NCBI GenBank assembly: GCA_900551235.1
Contig: URUU01000071.1
Span: forward strand, 1-5,269
Direction of reading: 5' to 3'
DNA: 5,269 bases
DNA from: an uncultured Lachnospiraceae bacterium
GTDB taxonomy: Bacteria; Bacillota; Clostridia; Lachnospirales; Lachnospiraceae
The stretch's first letter is position 1. Each line of letters opens with the position of its first letter. The notes below the pieces were generated by a model that saw only the letters and a program-made list of their open reading frames with translations, did not search any database and was not told the origin of the DNA. The position numbers were made by a program, and so were the translations under genes. Shown here in pieces: positions 5,175 through 5,269 of the stretch.

Positions 5175-5269
5175 TTAGTTTTTCTTGATATTTCGGGCTT
5201 TGTAAGCCTCTGTGAATTTTTGCTTTCTGGCATAACCTGGTTTATTTTCGCATAATATCGTCAGCAAAA
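5175..5269 (-). CDS. Probable C-terminal end of an unidentified gene, cut by the window edge
   Basis: On the minus strand one frame is open from the edge for 30 codons to a TAA at 5177-5175. It reads a lysine- and arginine-rich tail that includes ENKPGYARKQKF and ends KARNIKKN. The composition and the position, 21 bases before the phosphatase start on the same strand, fit the end of an upstream gene in the same operon. I do not recognise the family, and the stretch is too short to be sure it is coding. Confidence 0.45.
   Translation of the reverse strand, partial: LLTILCENKPGYARKQKFTEAYKARNIKKN

Noticed and set aside
4791..5255. Plus-strand open frame of 154 codons
   Set aside because: It is antisense to the tyrosine phosphatase, whose catalytic motifs are unmistakable on the other strand.

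Overview
The window looks like chromosomal DNA of a gut-type Clostridia bacterium, most likely Lachnospiraceae (Blautia/Dorea/Ruminococcus-like). The signs are moderate GC with AT-rich intergenic DNA, strong AGGAGG-type ribosome binding sites, a T-box leader, a DUF4317 protein (a family seen mainly in Clostridia) and an ammonium transporter fused to a PII domain. I see no phage, transposon, integron, CRISPR array, tRNA or rRNA. Family assignments come from reading the protein sequences; no database search was run.

Layout. (1) Positions 1-364, minus strand: a complete T-box riboswitch with a near-consensus sigma-A promoter, all main stem I landmarks, the T-box core and a terminator. It controls a gene beyond the left edge, of which only a probable ribosome binding site lies inside. 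Folding the specifier loop by hand places the codon CCU (proline) in it, and the UGGU bulge fits a tRNA with discriminator base A, so a proline gene such as proS is the best guess. (2) 365-619: a divergent intergenic region with two sizeable inverted repeats and a weak plus-strand promoter. (3) 620-1756, plus: an intact DUF4317 gene of unknown function. (4) 1757-1964: an AT-rich spacer, a promoter ending in a perfect TATAAT box, and an 18-bp hairpin with a T tract that lies between that promoter and the next gene, as an attenuator would. (5) 1965-3436, plus: the remains of an amt-PII (ammonium transporter-GlnK) fusion gene with two lesions. One is an internal frameshifting deletion of about 40 codons after codon 30. 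The other is loss of the last third of the PII domain together with the expected stop and terminator. The rest of the frame is clean, so the damage is recent, or it is an assembly error. (6) 3463-5153, minus: a compact operon, transcribed right to left, of a low-molecular-weight protein tyrosine phosphatase, a ProXp-ala/PrdX-type tRNA editing protein and a HAD-superfamily phosphatase, the last two overlapping by 4 bp. (7) 5175-5269, minus: the probable C-terminal end of another gene just upstream in the same direction.

How it fits together. The two ends may share a theme: the T-box probably senses uncharged tRNA-Pro, and the editing protein hydrolyses Ala-tRNA-Pro, the typical error product of prolyl-tRNA synthetase. 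They are not in one operon, so this is only suggestive. The middle was a nitrogen-uptake module in which transport and PII sensing sat on one polypeptide, probably under transcription attenuation. As read here it cannot make a working transporter. The most rewarding items to follow up are the two amt-PII lesions, the amt leader and the T-box specificity.
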